A stretch of 64,000 nucleotides of DNA from Stenotrophomonas sp. SAU14A_NAIMI4_8 (lineage in GTDB: Bacteria; Pseudomonadota; Gammaproteobacteria; Xanthomonadales; Xanthomonadaceae), in the NCBI RefSeq assembly GCF_003086695.1, contig NZ_CP025999.1, positions 732,820-796,819 of the forward strand, given 5' to 3'. The position numbers were made by a program, and so were the translations under genes. Below, piece by piece: positions 45,050 through 56,471 of this stretch. Position 1 is the first letter of the stretch. Each line of letters begins with the position of its first letter. The notes beneath the pieces are model-generated. The model worked only from the letters and a program-made list of their open reading frames with translations, ran no database searches and was not told where the DNA came from.

Positions 45050-46893
45050 GCAAGACCGGCCGCAACCGCCCGCGCAACGCCTTCAACCTGCGCCAGCGCC
45101 TGCGCTGGGTCGCCCTGGCGCTTGGCCTGTGTTCGGTCTCGCTGGTCGGCCGCGCCGCCTACGTGCAGATCGTCAACGCCGATTTCTACCAGCGCCAGGG
45201 CGAAGCGCGTTACCTGCGCGAGCTGCCGATCAAGACCTCGCGCGGCATGATCACCGACCGCAACGGCGAGCCGCTGGCGGTGTCCACCCCGGTCGCCTCG
45301 ATCTGGGTGAACCCGCAGGACCTGCTGCGCTCGCCCGAGCGCATTCCCGAGCTGGCCCAGGCCGTGGGCATGTCGGTGGACGAACTGAGCAGCCGTCTGT
45401 CGCAGAAGTCGGACAAGGAATTCATGTACCTGCGCCGCCGGATCAATCCGGACGAGGCAGAGAAGGTGGTGGCGCTGAAGATTCCGGGCGTGGCCGCGCA
45501 GCGCGAATTCCGCCGCTTTTACCCGCAGGGTGAGGCGATGGCGCACGTGCTGGGCTTCACCAACATCGACGACCGCGGCCAGGAAGGGCTGGAGCTGGCC
45601 TTCGACGAATGGCTGCGTGGCAAGGCCGGCGCCAAGCGGGTGATCCGCAACCGCAAGGGCGAAACGGTGGAAAGCGATCTGCTGCGCGCCGCCGAGCCGG
45701 GCAAGGACCTGACCCTCAGCATCGATCGCCGCATCCAGTACCTGGCATTCAAGGAACTGCGCAACGCACTGGTGGCCAACAAGGCCGCCGGCGGTTCGAT
45801 GGTGATCATGGATGTGGCCACCGGCGAGATCCTGGCCATGGTCAACCTGCCCACCTACAACCCGAATTCGCTGAACGGTGCGGTGCCGGACACGCGTCGC
45901 AACCGCGCCGTGACCGACCTGGTCGAGCCGGGCTCGACGATGAAGCCGCTGACCATTGCCACGGCCCTGCAGGCCGGGGTGGTGACCAAGGACACCATCA
46001 TCGACACCAACCCGGGCTACATGACCCTGGGTCGATTCACCATCCGCGACGTGCCGCGCAACAACGGCGTGCTCAACGTGACCGGCGTGATCACCCGCAG
46101 TTCGAACGTGGGCGCTGCCAAGGTTGCGGCCAAGCTGCCCGACCAGACCTTCTACGATTCGATCCGCAGCTTCGGTTACGGTTCGGTGCCGCACAGTGGT
46201 TTCCCCGGTGAATCCGGTGGCGTGGTGCTGCGCCCGGCGCGCTGGTCGGGTACGTCCAAGACCACCATGTCCTACGGCTATGGCCTGAATGTCACTCCGC
46301 TGCAGATCGCCACGGCTTATTCGGCCCTGGCCAACGGCGGCAAGCTGATCGCACCGACCTTCGTGAAGGGCCAGCGCAACGAAGGCAAGCAGATCATCGA
46401 TCCGGCCGTGGCCAAGGAAGTGGTGGCCATGATGGAAACCGTGGTGACCCAGGGCGGCGCCAAGCAGGCGGCGGTGCTGGGCTACCACGTGGCCGGCAAG
46501 ACCGGTACGGCGCGCAAGGCCGGCCCGGGTGGCTATGAGCGTGGCCACTACAACTCGCTGTTCGCCGGCGTGGTGCCGGCCACCAACCCGCGCTTTGCCA
46601 CCGTCATCGTCATCAACGACCCGCAGGGCGGCAAGTTCTATGGCGGTCTGGTCTCGGCGCCGGTGTACCACAACGTGATGGAAGGCACCCTGCGGCTGAT
46701 GGATGTGCCGCTGGACGACCTGCAGTCGTGGCTGGCCGCCCAGCAGTCCGGAAAGATGGGCCATTCGGCGTCCATCCTGCCGGCACCGCCGGCTGAAACC
46801 GCGTTGCCGGCCGACGCCGCCGCCGAATTCGACGCCGCGCTGCCCAGCGCGCAGAACCATGTGCCGGCCCCGCCCGCGGGAGGCACGCAATGA
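45046..46893 (+). CDS. ftsI: peptidoglycan transpeptidase FtsI (PBP3)
   Basis: Septal transpeptidase of 615 aa. One N-terminal membrane helix (residues ~22-42) precedes the dimerisation domain ([29 protein letters not shown]). The transpeptidase domain has the nucleophile Ser297 in [15 protein letters not shown] as the SxN motif, and [10 protein letters not shown] as KTG. The C-terminal tail of ~50 residues is rich in Pro and Ala. It is the target of beta-lactams such as aztreonam. It overlaps murE by 4 bases. Confidence 0.97.
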   Translation: MSKTGRNRPRNAFNLRQRLRWVALALGLCSVSLVGRAAYVQIVNADFYQRQGEARYLRELPIKTSRGMITDRNGEPLAVSTPVASIWVNPQDLLRSPERIPELAQAVGMSVDELSSRLSQKSDKEFMYLRRRINPDEAEKVVALKIPGVAAQREFRRFYPQGEAMAHVLGFTNIDDRGQEGLELAFDEWLRGKAGAKRVIRNRKGETVESDLLRAAEPGKDLTLSIDRRIQYLAFKELRNALVANKAAGGSMVIMDVATGEILAMVNLPTYNPNSLNGAVPDTRRNRAVTDLVEPGSTMKPLTIATALQAGVVTKDTIIDTNPGYMTLGRFTIRDVPRNNGVLNVTGVITRSSNVGAAKVAAKLPDQTFYDSIRSFGYGSVPHSGFPGESGGVVLRPARWSGTSKTTMSYGYGLNVTPLQIATAYSALANGGKLIAPTFVKGQRNEGKQIIDPAVAKEVVAMMETVVTQGGAKQAAVLGYHVAGKTGTARKAGPGGYERGHYNSLFAGVVPATNPRFATVIVINDPQGGKFYGGLVSAPVYHNVMEGTLRLMDVPLDDLQSWLAAQQSGKMGHSASILPAPPAETALPADAAAEFDAALPSAQNHVPAPPAGGTQ

Positions 46894-48389
46894 GCCCTTC
46901 GATGTTGCTTTCGCAGTTGCTTCCCGACGTTGCCCTGGCGGGCAATGATCCCGTTCTGACCGGCCTGGTGCTGGACAGCCGTGCCGTGCGCCCCGGCAAT
47001 GCCTTCGTGGCGATTGCCGGTTTCGGCGCGCATGGCCTCGGCTTCGTCGAGCAGGCGCGTGCCGCCGGTGCCAGCGCCATCCTGTTTGAACCGCCGGCCC
47101 CGGCCGAACTGCCTGCGCCGGCCGACGCCATCGCAGTGCCCGGCCTGCGCGCCCGCCTGGGCGCGATGGCCGACCAGTTCCATGGCGCGCCGTCGCGCGC
47201 GATGACCATGGTGGGCGTGACCGGCACCAACGGTAAGACCTCCACCGTGCAGCTGCTGGCCCAGGCCTGGCACCTGCTCGGCACGCCCAGTGGAAGTATC
47301 GGCACCCTGGGTGCCGGTCTTTATGGTGCGGTGGAACCGACCGGCTTCACCACCCCGCTGGTGCTGCAGATGCATGCGCTGCTGGCGCAGCTGCGCGCCG
47401 ACGGTGCGCAGGCCGTGGCGATGGAAGTGAGCTCGCATGCGCTCGACCAGGGTCGCGTGGATGCCGTGCACTACGACGTGGCGGTGTTCACCAACCTCAC
47501 CCGCGACCATCTGGATTACCACGGCGACATGGCCAGCTACGGCGCGGCCAAGGCACGTCTGTTCCATCGCCCCGGCCTGAAGGCCGCGGTGGTGAACCTG
47601 GACGATGCGTTCGGTCGCCAGCTGTTCGCGGGTCTGCCGGCCGGCGTGCAGCCCATCGGCCTGAGTTCGCGTGGCGCCGAGGGCGCCCGCGTGCGTGCCG
47701 AAGCCCTGCAGCTGGATGGCCGTGGCATCGGCTTTGAACTGGTGATCGACGGCGCGCGCGCTGCAGTGCAGTCGCCGCTGCTGGGTCGCTTCAACGTGGA
47801 CAACCTGCTGGCCGTGGCCGGCAGCCTGCATGCACTGGGCCAGCCGCTGCAGCGCATCGCCGCCGTGCTGTCGGCGCTGAAGCCGATCCGCGGCCGCATG
47901 AACCGTCTGGGCGGCGAAAACGGCCTGCCCACCGTGGTGGTGGATTACGCACACACGCCTGATGCGCTGGAACAGGCGCTGGACAGCCTGCACGGCCACC
48001 TGCAGGGCACGCTGTACTGCGTGTTCGGCTGCGGTGGCGAGCGCGATACCGGCAAGCGCCCGCAGATGGCGGCCATTGCCGAGCGCCTGGCCAACCAGGT
48101 CATCGTGACCGACGACAACCCGCGTGGCGAAGACGGCGATGCGATCGTGGCCGATATCCTGGCCGGCTTCACCGACGCCTCCGCCGTGACCGTGCAGCGC
48201 AGCCGCGCGAGGGCGATCGGCCTGGCGGTGAAGCGCGCCGGTGCGGGCGACATCATCCTGATCGCCGGCAAGGGCCACGAGCCCTACCAGGAAGTGAAGG
48301 GCGTGCGCCACGACTTCGATGATACCGAAGTGTCGGCGGCCGCGCTGGCCGCCAAGGCCGGTGTGCTCGCAGGGGAGGGCGCGGCATGA
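46890..48389 (+). CDS. murE: UDP-MurNAc-tripeptide synthetase MurE (meso-DAP adding)
   Basis: Cytosolic ligase of 499 aa. ATP site [15 protein letters not shown]. Catalytic motifs include [30 protein letters not shown]. The amino-acid specificity motif DNPR occurs in [13 protein letters not shown], which indicates meso-diaminopimelate rather than lysine. It overlaps ftsI and murF by 4 bases each. Confidence 0.97.
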   Translation: MSPSMLLSQLLPDVALAGNDPVLTGLVLDSRAVRPGNAFVAIAGFGAHGLGFVEQARAAGASAILFEPPAPAELPAPADAIAVPGLRARLGAMADQFHGAPSRAMTMVGVTGTNGKTSTVQLLAQAWHLLGTPSGSIGTLGAGLYGAVEPTGFTTPLVLQMHALLAQLRADGAQAVAMEVSSHALDQGRVDAVHYDVAVFTNLTRDHLDYHGDMASYGAAKARLFHRPGLKAAVVNLDDAFGRQLFAGLPAGVQPIGLSSRGAEGARVRAEALQLDGRGIGFELVIDGARAAVQSPLLGRFNVDNLLAVAGSLHALGQPLQRIAAVLSALKPIRGRMNRLGGENGLPTVVVDYAHTPDALEQALDSLHGHLQGTLYCVFGCGGERDTGKRPQMAAIAERLANQVIVTDDNPRGEDGDAIVADILAGFTDASAVTVQRSRARAIGLAVKRAGAGDIILIAGKGHEPYQEVKGVRHDFDDTEVSAAALAAKAGVLAGEGAA

Positions 48390-49780
48390 AGCGCACCCTG
48401 CTTTCGCTGATCGCACATTGGGCCGGTGGCGAGATCCACGGCGACGACGTGGCCATCGACGCGGTCAGCAATGACACCCGCAGCCTGGGCGCGGGCAGCC
48501 TGTACGTGGCCCTGCGCGGCGAGCGTTTCGACGGCCATGACTTCGCCGCCGACGCACACGCGCGCGGCGCCAGTGCGCTGCTGGTCGAGCGCCTGCTGCC
48601 GCTGGACGTGCCGCAGGTGCTGGTGGCCGACAGCGAACTGGCCCTGGCCAGGATCGCCGCCGGCATGCAGCGCGACCGTGGCACCGAGGTGTTCGCGATC
48701 ACCGGCAGCAACGGCAAGACCAGCGTGAAGAGCCTGCTGCTGTCGATCCTGCAGCAGGTGGCCGCTCACGCCCATAAGGTGGTGTACGCCAACCCCGGCA
48801 ACCGCAACAACGAGATCGGCCTGCCGCTGGCGGTGATCGATGCACCGGAAGATGCCGACTACGCCGTTTACGAGATGGGTGCCGGCAAGCCGGGCGACAT
48901 CGCCTACCTGACCGACATCGCCCGCCCGCGCTACGCGCTGGTGAACAACATCGCACCGGCGCACCTGGAACGCATGGGCAGCCTGCTCGGCGTTGCGCTC
49001 ACCAAGGGCGCGATCTACGCGGCGCTGCCGGCCGATGGCGTGGCGGTGATCAACGTGGACGATGCCTACGGCCGCTGGTTCGAACAGCATTTCATCGGTA
49101 CCCCGGCCCGTTGCCGGGTGCTGCGCTATGGCCTGGAACACAGCGCCGACGTCACCGCGCGCGATATCCGCGCCGGTGCGCAGGGCAGCCAGTTCACCCT
49201 GGTGTCGCCGCAGGGCGAGGTGGGCGTGGTGCTGGGTCTGCCCGGCCGCCACAACATCAGCAATGCGCTGGCCGCTGCCAGCCTGGCGCTGGGTGCAGGC
49301 ATCGGTCTGGAGCTGGTGGCCGCCGGCCTGGCCGCCGCGCAGCCGGTGCCGGGCCGCCAGATCGCCCACACCCTGCACAGCGGTGCGGTGCTGGTCGATG
49401 ACAGCTACAACGCCAACCCCGGTTCGCTGGCCGCGGCCATCGATGCCCTGGCCGCGGCGCCGGAAGAGGGTTGGCTGGTGTTGGGTGACATGCGCGAGCT
49501 GGGCCCCGATGCCGAGGCCCTGCACGCGCAGGCCGGCCTGCGCGCCCGCGCGGCCGGCCTGAAGCGTCTGTATGCGCTGGGCCCGCTCAGCGCCGCCGCC
49601 GCGGTTGCCTTCGGTGAAGGTGGCCGCCATTTCGCCACCCATGATGCGCTGTCGAAGGCGCTGCAGGACGAGTTGCACGCTGGTGTGCGCTGCCTGGTCA
49701 AGGGTTCCCGTGGCAGTGCCATGGACCTGATCGTCAAAGCGCTGCTGGCGCAAGGAGAGGAATCCCCGCATGTTGTATGA
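48386..49780 (+). CDS. murF: UDP-MurNAc-tripeptide D-Ala-D-Ala ligase MurF
   Basis: Adds D-Ala-D-Ala to complete the pentapeptide; 464 aa. ATP loop [20 protein letters not shown], plus [11 protein letters not shown] and [15 protein letters not shown] typical of MurF, and [18 protein letters not shown] at the C-terminal domain. The stop lies 11 bases inside mraY, so the two genes overlap. Confidence 0.97.
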   Translation: MKRTLLSLIAHWAGGEIHGDDVAIDAVSNDTRSLGAGSLYVALRGERFDGHDFAADAHARGASALLVERLLPLDVPQVLVADSELALARIAAGMQRDRGTEVFAITGSNGKTSVKSLLLSILQQVAAHAHKVVYANPGNRNNEIGLPLAVIDAPEDADYAVYEMGAGKPGDIAYLTDIARPRYALVNNIAPAHLERMGSLLGVALTKGAIYAALPADGVAVINVDDAYGRWFEQHFIGTPARCRVLRYGLEHSADVTARDIRAGAQGSQFTLVSPQGEVGVVLGLPGRHNISNALAAASLALGAGIGLELVAAGLAAAQPVPGRQIAHTLHSGAVLVDDSYNANPGSLAAAIDALAAAPEEGWLVLGDMRELGPDAEALHAQAGLRARAAGLKRLYALGPLSAAAAVAFGEGGRHFATHDALSKALQDELHAGVRCLVKGSRGSAMDLIVKALLAQGEESPHVV

Positions 49781-50855
49781 ACTGGCTCGATGGTTGCAGC
49801 AGTTGGAGAGCCTGTTCGGGCTGTTCAACTACCAGACCTTCCGCGCGATCCTGGCCGCGCTGACGGCGCTGTTCCTGTCGCTGTGGCTTGGCCCGGCGGT
49901 GATCCGCCGGCTGGCCCAGTTCAAGGGCGGCCAGCCGATCCGCACCGACGGCCCGCAGACCCACTTCTCCAAGGCCGGCACGCCCACCATGGGCGGTTCG
50001 CTGATCCTGCTCACCGTCACCCTGTCGGTGCTGATGTGGGCCGACCTGCGCAACCGCTACGTGTGGCTGGTGCTGGCGGTCATGCTGTGCTTCGGTGCCA
50101 TCGGCTGGTACGACGACTGGATCAAGATCGTGCGCCGCGACCCGAACGGCCTGAAGTCGCGCTGGAAGTACCTGCTGCAGTCGATCTTCGGTCTGGCCGC
50201 GGGCATCTTCCTGTTCCAGACCGCCGATGTGCCGGCGGCGCTGACCTTCTACATCCCGATGTTCAAGTCGGTGGCGCTGCCGCTGGCCGGCATCGGCTTC
50301 GTGGCCATCGCCTACTTCTGGATCGTCGGCTTCTCCAACGCGGTGAACCTGACCGACGGGCTGGACGGCCTGGCGATCATGCCCACCGTGCTGGTGGCCT
50401 GCGCGCTGGGCGTGTTCGCCTATGCGTCGGGCAACGTGGTGTTCGCCAACTACCTGCAGATTCCGCAGATTCCCGGCGCCGGTGAGCTGGTCATCATCTG
50501 CGCGGCCATTGCCGGCGCGGGCCTGGGCTTCCTGTGGTTCAACACCTATCCGGCCATGGTCTTCATGGGCGATATCGGCGCGCTGTCGCTGGGCGCGGTG
50601 CTGGGCACGATCGCAGTGATCACCCGCCAGGAACTGGTGCTGGTGATCATGGGCGGCGTGTTCGTCATCGAAACGCTGTCGGTGATGATCCAGGTCGCCT
50701 CGTTCAAGCTGACCGGCAAGCGCGTGTTCCGCATGGCGCCCATCCACCACCACTTCGAACTGAAGGGCTGGCCCGAGCCGCGCGTGATCGTGCGCTTCTG
50801 GATCATCTCGGTGGTGCTGGTGCTGATCGGCCTGGCCACGTTGAAGGTGCGCTGA
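49770..50855 (+). CDS. mraY: phospho-MurNAc-pentapeptide translocase MraY
   Basis: Integral membrane enzyme of 361 aa that forms lipid I on undecaprenyl phosphate. About ten membrane helices. Catalytic motifs: GWYDDWIK (Asp pair), [16 protein letters not shown], and the periplasm-proximal [15 protein letters not shown] histidine motif. It is followed after 2 bases by ftsW; murD, which normally sits between them, is missing. Confidence 0.98.
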   Translation: MLYELARWLQQLESLFGLFNYQTFRAILAALTALFLSLWLGPAVIRRLAQFKGGQPIRTDGPQTHFSKAGTPTMGGSLILLTVTLSVLMWADLRNRYVWLVLAVMLCFGAIGWYDDWIKIVRRDPNGLKSRWKYLLQSIFGLAAGIFLFQTADVPAALTFYIPMFKSVALPLAGIGFVAIAYFWIVGFSNAVNLTDGLDGLAIMPTVLVACALGVFAYASGNVVFANYLQIPQIPGAGELVIICAAIAGAGLGFLWFNTYPAMVFMGDIGALSLGAVLGTIAVITRQELVLVIMGGVFVIETLSVMIQVASFKLTGKRVFRMAPIHHHFELKGWPEPRVIVRFWIISVVLVLIGLATLKVR

Positions 50856-50857
50856 GC

Positions 50858-52198
50858 ATGAACGACCTGTCCCGCCAGGCAACCCGCCTTGAAGCCATCG
50901 AAGGCAGCTACGACAAGTGGCTGCTGGGCGCGATCATCGCGCTCACCGGCGTGGGCGTGGTGATGGTGGCATCCAGTTCGATCGCGCTGATGAGCAGCCC
51001 GTTCTACTACCTCAACCGCCACCTGATCTTCCTGGCCGTGGGCATCGTGCTGGCGGTCATCGCCGCGCGCACCGAACTGAAGTCGATCGAGCAGTACAAC
51101 CAGGTGCTGCTGCTGGGCTGCTTCGCGCTGCTGCTGGTGGTGTTCATTCCCGGCCTGGGCAGCAGCGTGAACGGCGCCCGCCGCTGGATCAACCTGGGTA
51201 TTTCCAAGTTCCAGACCGTGGAAGCGGTGAAGGTGCTCTACATCGTCTGGCTGTCCAGCTACCTGGTGCGCTTCCGCGATGAAGTGAACGCGACCTGGCC
51301 GGCCATGTTGAAGCCGCTGGGCGTGGCCGGTGCACTGGTGGTGCTGCTGCTGCTGCAGCCCGACTTCGGTTCGTCCACCCTGCTGCTGGCCATCACCGCC
51401 GGCATGCTGGTGCTGGGCGGGGTGAATATGCCGCGCATGTCGATGCCGGTGGTGATCGGTCTGGTGGGCATGAGCGCGCTGGCCATCATCGAGCCGTACC
51501 GCATGCGCCGCATCACCTCGTTCCTGGACCCGTGGGCCGACCAGCAGGGCGACGGCTACCAGCTGTCCAACGCGCTGATGGCGGTGGGCCGCGGTGAGTG
51601 GACCGGCGTGGGCCTGGGCAATTCGGTGCAGAAGCTGTACTACCTGCCCGAAGCGCATACCGACTTCATCTTCTCGGTCACCGCCGAGGAATTCGGCTTC
51701 CTGGGCACCTGCGTGATCATCGCCCTGTACGCGCTGCTGGTGGGCCGTACCTTCTGGCTGGGCATGCGCTGCGTGGAAATGAAGCGCCACTTCTCCGGCT
51801 ACATCGCCTTCGGCATTGGTCTGTGGATCAGCATGCAGACCTTCGTTTCGATCGGCGTGAACCTGGGCATCCTGCCGACCAAGGGCCTGACCCTGCCGCT
51901 GATCTCGTCCGGCGGTTCGTCGGTGCTGATGACCTGCGTGGCGATGGGTCTACTGCTGCGCGTGTCCTATGAATTGAAGCGCGCCGAGCGCCGCCAGGCC
52001 GTGCGCATCGGCGCGGCCGACGAAGGCATGCCGGTGGCAGCGGCCAGCGCGCCGGCAGCCCCGGTTGCACCGGCAGCGGCGGCTTCGGTGGCCAACGCTG
52101 CGGCCAGCACGGCGGCCGCGGCAGCGCCTTCGGCCGCCGCGCGTGGCACCAGCCGCCTGCAGTCGCGCATTGAACCGACCTTCGGGAGGCTGTCATGA
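50858..52198 (+). CDS. ftsW: septal peptidoglycan polymerase FtsW (SEDS family)
   Basis: SEDS glycosyltransferase of 446 aa that polymerises lipid II with FtsI at the septum. Ten membrane helices. Motifs: [26 protein letters not shown] with the catalytic Asp, [21 protein letters not shown], and [18 protein letters not shown]. The cytoplasmic C-terminus after ERRQAVRIG is a ~50-residue Ala/Pro tract before [15 protein letters not shown]; it is low-complexity and longer than in E. coli. It overlaps murG by 4 bases. Confidence 0.96.
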   Translation: MNDLSRQATRLEAIEGSYDKWLLGAIIALTGVGVVMVASSSIALMSSPFYYLNRHLIFLAVGIVLAVIAARTELKSIEQYNQVLLLGCFALLLVVFIPGLGSSVNGARRWINLGISKFQTVEAVKVLYIVWLSSYLVRFRDEVNATWPAMLKPLGVAGALVVLLLLQPDFGSSTLLLAITAGMLVLGGVNMPRMSMPVVIGLVGMSALAIIEPYRMRRITSFLDPWADQQGDGYQLSNALMAVGRGEWTGVGLGNSVQKLYYLPEAHTDFIFSVTAEEFGFLGTCVIIALYALLVGRTFWLGMRCVEMKRHFSGYIAFGIGLWISMQTFVSIGVNLGILPTKGLTLPLISSGGSSVLMTCVAMGLLLRVSYELKRAERRQAVRIGAADEGMPVAAASAPAAPVAPAAAASVANAAASTAAAAAPSAAARGTSRLQSRIEPTFGRLS

Positions 52199-53292
52199 GT
52201 GCCGCCCCGACCACCACCGCCAGCAACCGCCCGGTGATGATTTTGGCCGGCGGTACCGGCGGCCACATCTTCCCCGGCCTGGCCGTGGCCCGCGTGCTGC
52301 GCGAACGTGGCGTGCCGGTCACCTGGATGGGCGCCGACGGCGCGATGGAAACCCGCCTGGTGCCGCAGCACGGCATCCACATCGATACGCTGGCCATCAC
52401 CGGGCTGCGTGGCAAGGGCAAGCTGGCCCTGCTGGCCGCCCCGTGGCGGCTGATGCGCGCGCTGCGCGCGGCCGGCATGATCATCCGCCAGCGCCAGCCG
52501 CGTGCCGTGGTTGCCTTCGGTGGTTTCGCGTCCGGACCCGGTGGCATGGCCACGCGCCTGCATGGCCTGCCGCTGATCGTGCACGAACAGAACCGTGCGC
52601 CAGGCCTGACCAACCGCATCCTGTCGCGCTATGCGCGCCGCCTGCTGACCGGCTTCCCCGGCACCTTCGCCAAGGGCGAAGAGTTCGTCGGCAACCCGGT
52701 GCGCGCGGAAATCGCCGCCATCGCACCGCCGGAACAGCGCTTCGCCGACCGCCACGGTCCGCTGCGCGTACTGGTGGTCGGTGGCAGCCAGGGCGCACGT
52801 GCGCTGAACACCGGCGTGCCGCAGGCCATTGCCGCGCTGGGCGCCGGCGTGCCGGTGCAGGTGCGCCACCAGAGCGGCGAGAAGATGCACGCCGAAGCGG
52901 TCGAGGCGTATGCCAAGGCCGGTGTGCAGGCTGAGATCACGCCCTTTATCGCCGACATGGCCGACGCCTTCGCCTGGGCCGACCTGGTGGTGTGCCGTTC
53001 CGGCGCGTCCACCCTGGCCGAGCTGTGCGCGGTGGGCGTGGGCAGCGTGCTGGTGCCATTCCCCGCCGCCGTTGATGACCACCAGACCCGCAACGCGGAG
53101 TACCTGGTGGAGCGCAACGCAGCCGTGTTGCTGAAGCAGGACGGAACGCTGGCCGACGGCATTGCCGCACTGCTGCGCGAACTGTCCGAAAATCCCGCCC
53201 GCCGCATGCAGATGGCGCAAGCCGCGCGTGCCCTGGCCAAGGTCGATGCCGCCGAGCGCATCGCCGATATCATTCTTGAGGAAGCAGTATGA
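52195..53292 (+). CDS. murG: lipid II synthase MurG
   Basis: Peripheral membrane GT28 glycosyltransferase of 365 aa that adds GlcNAc to lipid I. N-terminal [18 protein letters not shown], then [44 protein letters not shown], and [17 protein letters not shown] for UDP-GlcNAc binding. The last bases overlap a 15-codon mini-frame that leads to the murC start. Confidence 0.97.
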   Translation: MSAAPTTTASNRPVMILAGGTGGHIFPGLAVARVLRERGVPVTWMGADGAMETRLVPQHGIHIDTLAITGLRGKGKLALLAAPWRLMRALRAAGMIIRQRQPRAVVAFGGFASGPGGMATRLHGLPLIVHEQNRAPGLTNRILSRYARRLLTGFPGTFAKGEEFVGNPVRAEIAAIAPPEQRFADRHGPLRVLVVGGSQGARALNTGVPQAIAALGAGVPVQVRHQSGEKMHAEAVEAYAKAGVQAEITPFIADMADAFAWADLVVCRSGASTLAELCAVGVGSVLVPFPAAVDDHQTRNAEYLVERNAAVLLKQDGTLADGIAALLRELSENPARRMQMAQAARALAKVDAAERIADIILEEAV

Positions 53293-53336
53293 AGAAGGCC
53301 TGCCATAGCGCCTGCCACGCGCGAGGCCGCGCATGA
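53289..53336 (+). other. 15-codon mini-frame linking murG to murC
   Basis: ATG (53289) overlaps the murG stop (ATGA), and its own TGA (53334-53336) overlaps the murC ATG (ATGA again). The encoded peptide is [15 protein letters not shown]. It may simply let ribosomes pass the 40-base gap by repeated termination-reinitiation; a functional peptide is not implied. Confidence 0.4.
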
Positions 53337-54769
53337 TCCGCCGCCTGCATGACACCAACGATCTGGTGCGCGCGTTCCCGCGCGTGCATTTCGTCGGCAT
53401 CGGCGGCACCGGCATGAGCGGCATCGCCGAAGTGATGCTGACGCTGGGCTACGAAGTGTCCGGTTCGGACAACGCCGACAACGCGGCCACCCGCCGCCTG
53501 GCCGGTCTGGGTGCGCGCATCATGCGCGGCCATTCGGCGGCCAACGTGCTGGGCACCGACTGCGTGGTGGTGTCCAGCGCCATCCGCGAAGACAACCCCG
53601 AGCTGATGGAAGCGCGCAGCCAGCGCATTCCGATCATGCCGCGCGCGGCGATGCTGGCCGAGCTGATGCGCTTCCGCCGCGGTATCGCCGTGGCCGGCAC
53701 CCATGGCAAGACCACCACCACCAGCCTGACCGCGGCGGTGCTGAGCGAAGGCGGCCTGGACCCGACGTTCGTGATCGGTGGCCAGCTGCTGGCCGCCGGT
53801 GCCAACGCCAAGCTGGGCGGTGGCCAGTGGCTGGTGGCCGAGGCCGACGAAAGCGATGGCAGCTTCCTGCGCCTGAACCCGCTGATGTCGATCATCACGA
53901 ACATCGATGCCGACCACCTGGAAAACTACGGCAACGATTTTGCCCGCGTGCAGGCCGCGTTCGCCGAGTTCCTGCAGCGCCTGCCGTTCTATGGCCTGGC
54001 CGTGCTGTGCATCGACGACCCGGAAGTGGCCGCGCTGGCCGCCAAGACCCCGCGCCACGTGATGAGCTACGGCATGAGCCCGCAGGCCGACGTGCGTGCG
54101 GAAAACGTGGTGCAGGAAGGTTCGCGCATGCGCTTCACCCTGCGCCTGCCGCAGGGCACCAGCCAGGAAGTGGTGCTGGCCCTGCCGGGCAAGCACAACG
54201 TGCTGAACGCCTTGGCCGCTGCGGCGGTGGGCTGGCAGCTGGGCGTGGCGCCGGACGCGATCGCGCGTGCGCTGGAAAGCTTTGCCGGCGTCGGCCGTCG
54301 CTTCAACGATCTGGGCGAAGTGACCACCGCCAGCGGCGCCAAGGTGCGCATCATCGACGATTACGGCCATCACCCCAGCGAGCTGGAAGCGGTGTTCGCC
54401 GCGGCGCGCGGCGGCTGGACCGACAAGCGCCTGGTGGTGGCGTTCCAGCCGCACCGTTACAGCCGTACCCGCGACCAGTTCGACAAGTTCGCCGCCGTCC
54501 TGTCCAGCGTGGATGCGCTGGTGCTGAGCGAGGTCTACCCGGCCGGTGAGGAACCGATCGCCGGTGCCGATTCGCACGCGCTGGCCCGCGCCATCCGTGC
54601 GCGCGGCCGCAGCGAGCCGGTGGTGGTGGGCAAGGCCGCCGAGCTGGCCAGCGTGCTGCCGGACGTGCTGCAGGACGGTGACCTGCTGCTGATGATGGGC
54701 GCCGGCGACATTGGCGCCGTGGCCAGCCAGATCGCGGTGGAAGGTTTCAAGGCGGAGGGCCAGGCGTGA
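53333..54769 (+). CDS. murC: UDP-MurNAc:L-alanine ligase MurC
   Basis: First amino-acid ligase of the muropeptide pathway, 478 aa. N-terminal [19 protein letters not shown] nucleotide-binding motif, ATP loop [23 protein letters not shown], and [13 protein letters not shown] in the C-terminal domain. The start at [16 protein letters not shown] fits the family. It overlaps ddlB by 4 bases. Confidence 0.97.
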   Translation: MIRRLHDTNDLVRAFPRVHFVGIGGTGMSGIAEVMLTLGYEVSGSDNADNAATRRLAGLGARIMRGHSAANVLGTDCVVVSSAIREDNPELMEARSQRIPIMPRAAMLAELMRFRRGIAVAGTHGKTTTTSLTAAVLSEGGLDPTFVIGGQLLAAGANAKLGGGQWLVAEADESDGSFLRLNPLMSIITNIDADHLENYGNDFARVQAAFAEFLQRLPFYGLAVLCIDDPEVAALAAKTPRHVMSYGMSPQADVRAENVVQEGSRMRFTLRLPQGTSQEVVLALPGKHNVLNALAAAAVGWQLGVAPDAIARALESFAGVGRRFNDLGEVTTASGAKVRIIDDYGHHPSELEAVFAAARGGWTDKRLVVAFQPHRYSRTRDQFDKFAAVLSSVDALVLSEVYPAGEEPIAGADSHALARAIRARGRSEPVVVGKAAELASVLPDVLQDGDLLLMMGAGDIGAVASQIAVEGFKAEGQA

Positions 54770-55728
54770 GCACGTTGACCTTCCCGCCGCTGCGCAGCAC
54801 CGACCCGGCCGTGTTCGGTCGCGTGGCCGTGCTGCTGGGCGGCACGTCCAGTGAACGCGAGGTCTCGCTCGATTCCGGCCGCAACGTGCTGGAAGCGCTG
54901 CAGGCGCGCGGCGTCGATGCGTTCGCCGTCGACGGCATTCCGGCGCTGGCCAAGGCGCTGGCCGCCGGAGGTATCGACCGGGTGTTCAACATCCTGCACG
55001 GCCACAACGGTGGCGGTGAGGACGGCATCGTGCAGGGCCTGATGGATGCCTTCGGCGTGCCGTACACCGGCTCCAACGTGCTGGGTTCGGCACTGAGCAT
55101 GGACAAGATCCGCACCAAGCAGGTGTGGCTGTCGCTGGGCCTGCCCACCCCGCAGTACCGCAAGGTGACTGCGGAGAACGTGCATGCGAACGCGGCCGAG
55201 CTGGGCCTGCCGGTGGTGGTCAAGCCGGCCAACGAAGGTTCCAGCGTGGGCATCAGCCGGGTGACCGACGACGCCGGTCTGGACGAAGCAGTGGCCCTGG
55301 CCGCGCGCTACGACGGCCAGCTGCTGATGGAACAGATGGTGCTGGGCGACGAACTGACCGTGGCCATCCTGGGCGATGTGGCGCTGCCGTCGATCCGCAT
55401 CGTGCCCAAGGGCCAGTGGTACGACTACAACGCCAAGTACATTGCTGAAGACACCCAGTACCTGTGCCCGGGCCTGGACGGCGCCGACGAGGAAGAGATC
55501 GGCCGCATCGCGCTGGCCGCCTTCCGCGCGGCGGGCTGCCGTGGCTGGGGCCGGGTGGACGTGATGCGTGACCGCGCCAGCGGCCGCTTCTTCCTGCTGG
55601 AAGTGAACACCGCCCCGGGCATGACCAGTCATTCGCTGGTGCCCAAGGCTGCCGCCCAGGCCGGCATCGGTTTCGAGGAACTGGTGTGGCGCGTGCTGGA
55701 ACAGACCCTGGAGGCATCGCACGCATGA
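54766..55728 (+). CDS. ddlB: D-alanine--D-alanine ligase (DdlB)
   Basis: ATP-grasp ligase of 320 aa supplying D-Ala-D-Ala to MurF. The start is a GTG overlapping the murC stop. Motifs: [68 protein letters not shown], and [22 protein letters not shown] for Mg-ATP. It overlaps ftsQ by 4 bases. Confidence 0.97.
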   Translation: MSTLTFPPLRSTDPAVFGRVAVLLGGTSSEREVSLDSGRNVLEALQARGVDAFAVDGIPALAKALAAGGIDRVFNILHGHNGGGEDGIVQGLMDAFGVPYTGSNVLGSALSMDKIRTKQVWLSLGLPTPQYRKVTAENVHANAAELGLPVVVKPANEGSSVGISRVTDDAGLDEAVALAARYDGQLLMEQMVLGDELTVAILGDVALPSIRIVPKGQWYDYNAKYIAEDTQYLCPGLDGADEEEIGRIALAAFRAAGCRGWGRVDVMRDRASGRFFLLEVNTAPGMTSHSLVPKAAAQAGIGFEELVWRVLEQTLEASHA

Positions 55729-56471
55729 ACGCGGTGCTGCGCATCTTCGTCTGGCTGTTGGCGCTGTCGGTGGTAGCACTGCCGGTGGTGGCCGTGGTCA
55801 ACGGCTGGGTCGGCGCCGAGCGCTGGCCGCTGGCGAAGCTGCGCGTGCACGGTGAGTTCAAGCGTGTGCCGCCGGAACAGCTGCAGCAGGTACTGCTGCC
55901 GTATGCACACGCCGGTTTCTTCGCGGTGAAGCTGCAGGACGCGCAGGACGCACTGGAAAAGCTGCCCTGGGTGGAAAGCGCGCGCGTGCGCAAGCAGTGG
56001 CCGGATGTGCTGGAAGTGACCCTGGTTGAGCACAAGCCGTTCGCCCGCTGGGGCAACGACCGCCTGCTGTCCGAGCAGGGCAAGCTGTTCCCCACGCCGA
56101 AGAAGCTGGCCGACCTGCAGCTGCCCGAGCTGGATGGCCCGGACAGCCAGACCGAAGAAGTAGTGAAGCTCTACAACGATTCGCGCGCGTTGTTTGCCCC
56201 GGCCGGCGTGGATGTGCGCCGGCTGAGCATGGACGCGCGCGGCAGCTGGTCGCTGCTGCTGAGCAATGGCACCGAAGTGGTTGTGGGCCGCGACGATGCC
56301 CGCTCGCGCCTGCAGCGCTTCGTGCGCGTGCTGCCGCAGCTGGCCAACCAGGCCGCACCGATTGAACGGGCGGACCTCCGCTATACCAATGGTTTCACGT
56401 TGAGCTGGGGCACCCCGCCCCCGGCCGACGCGCCGGCCACCCCGGCACGAAGGACGCAGGAAAGGACATGA
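55725..56471 (+). CDS. ftsQ: cell division protein FtsQ
   Basis: Bitopic divisome protein of 248 aa. The N-terminal membrane helix ([21 protein letters not shown]) is followed by a POTRA domain ([26 protein letters not shown]) and the FtsQ beta domain ([30 protein letters not shown]). The ATG at 55725 overlaps the ddlB stop. The C-terminal tail is Pro/Ala-rich. It overlaps ftsA by 4 bases. Confidence 0.96.
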   Translation: MNAVLRIFVWLLALSVVALPVVAVVNGWVGAERWPLAKLRVHGEFKRVPPEQLQQVLLPYAHAGFFAVKLQDAQDALEKLPWVESARVRKQWPDVLEVTLVEHKPFARWGNDRLLSEQGKLFPTPKKLADLQLPELDGPDSQTEEVVKLYNDSRALFAPAGVDVRRLSMDARGSWSLLLSNGTEVVVGRDDARSRLQRFVRVLPQLANQAAPIERADLRYTNGFTLSWGTPPPADAPATPARRTQERT

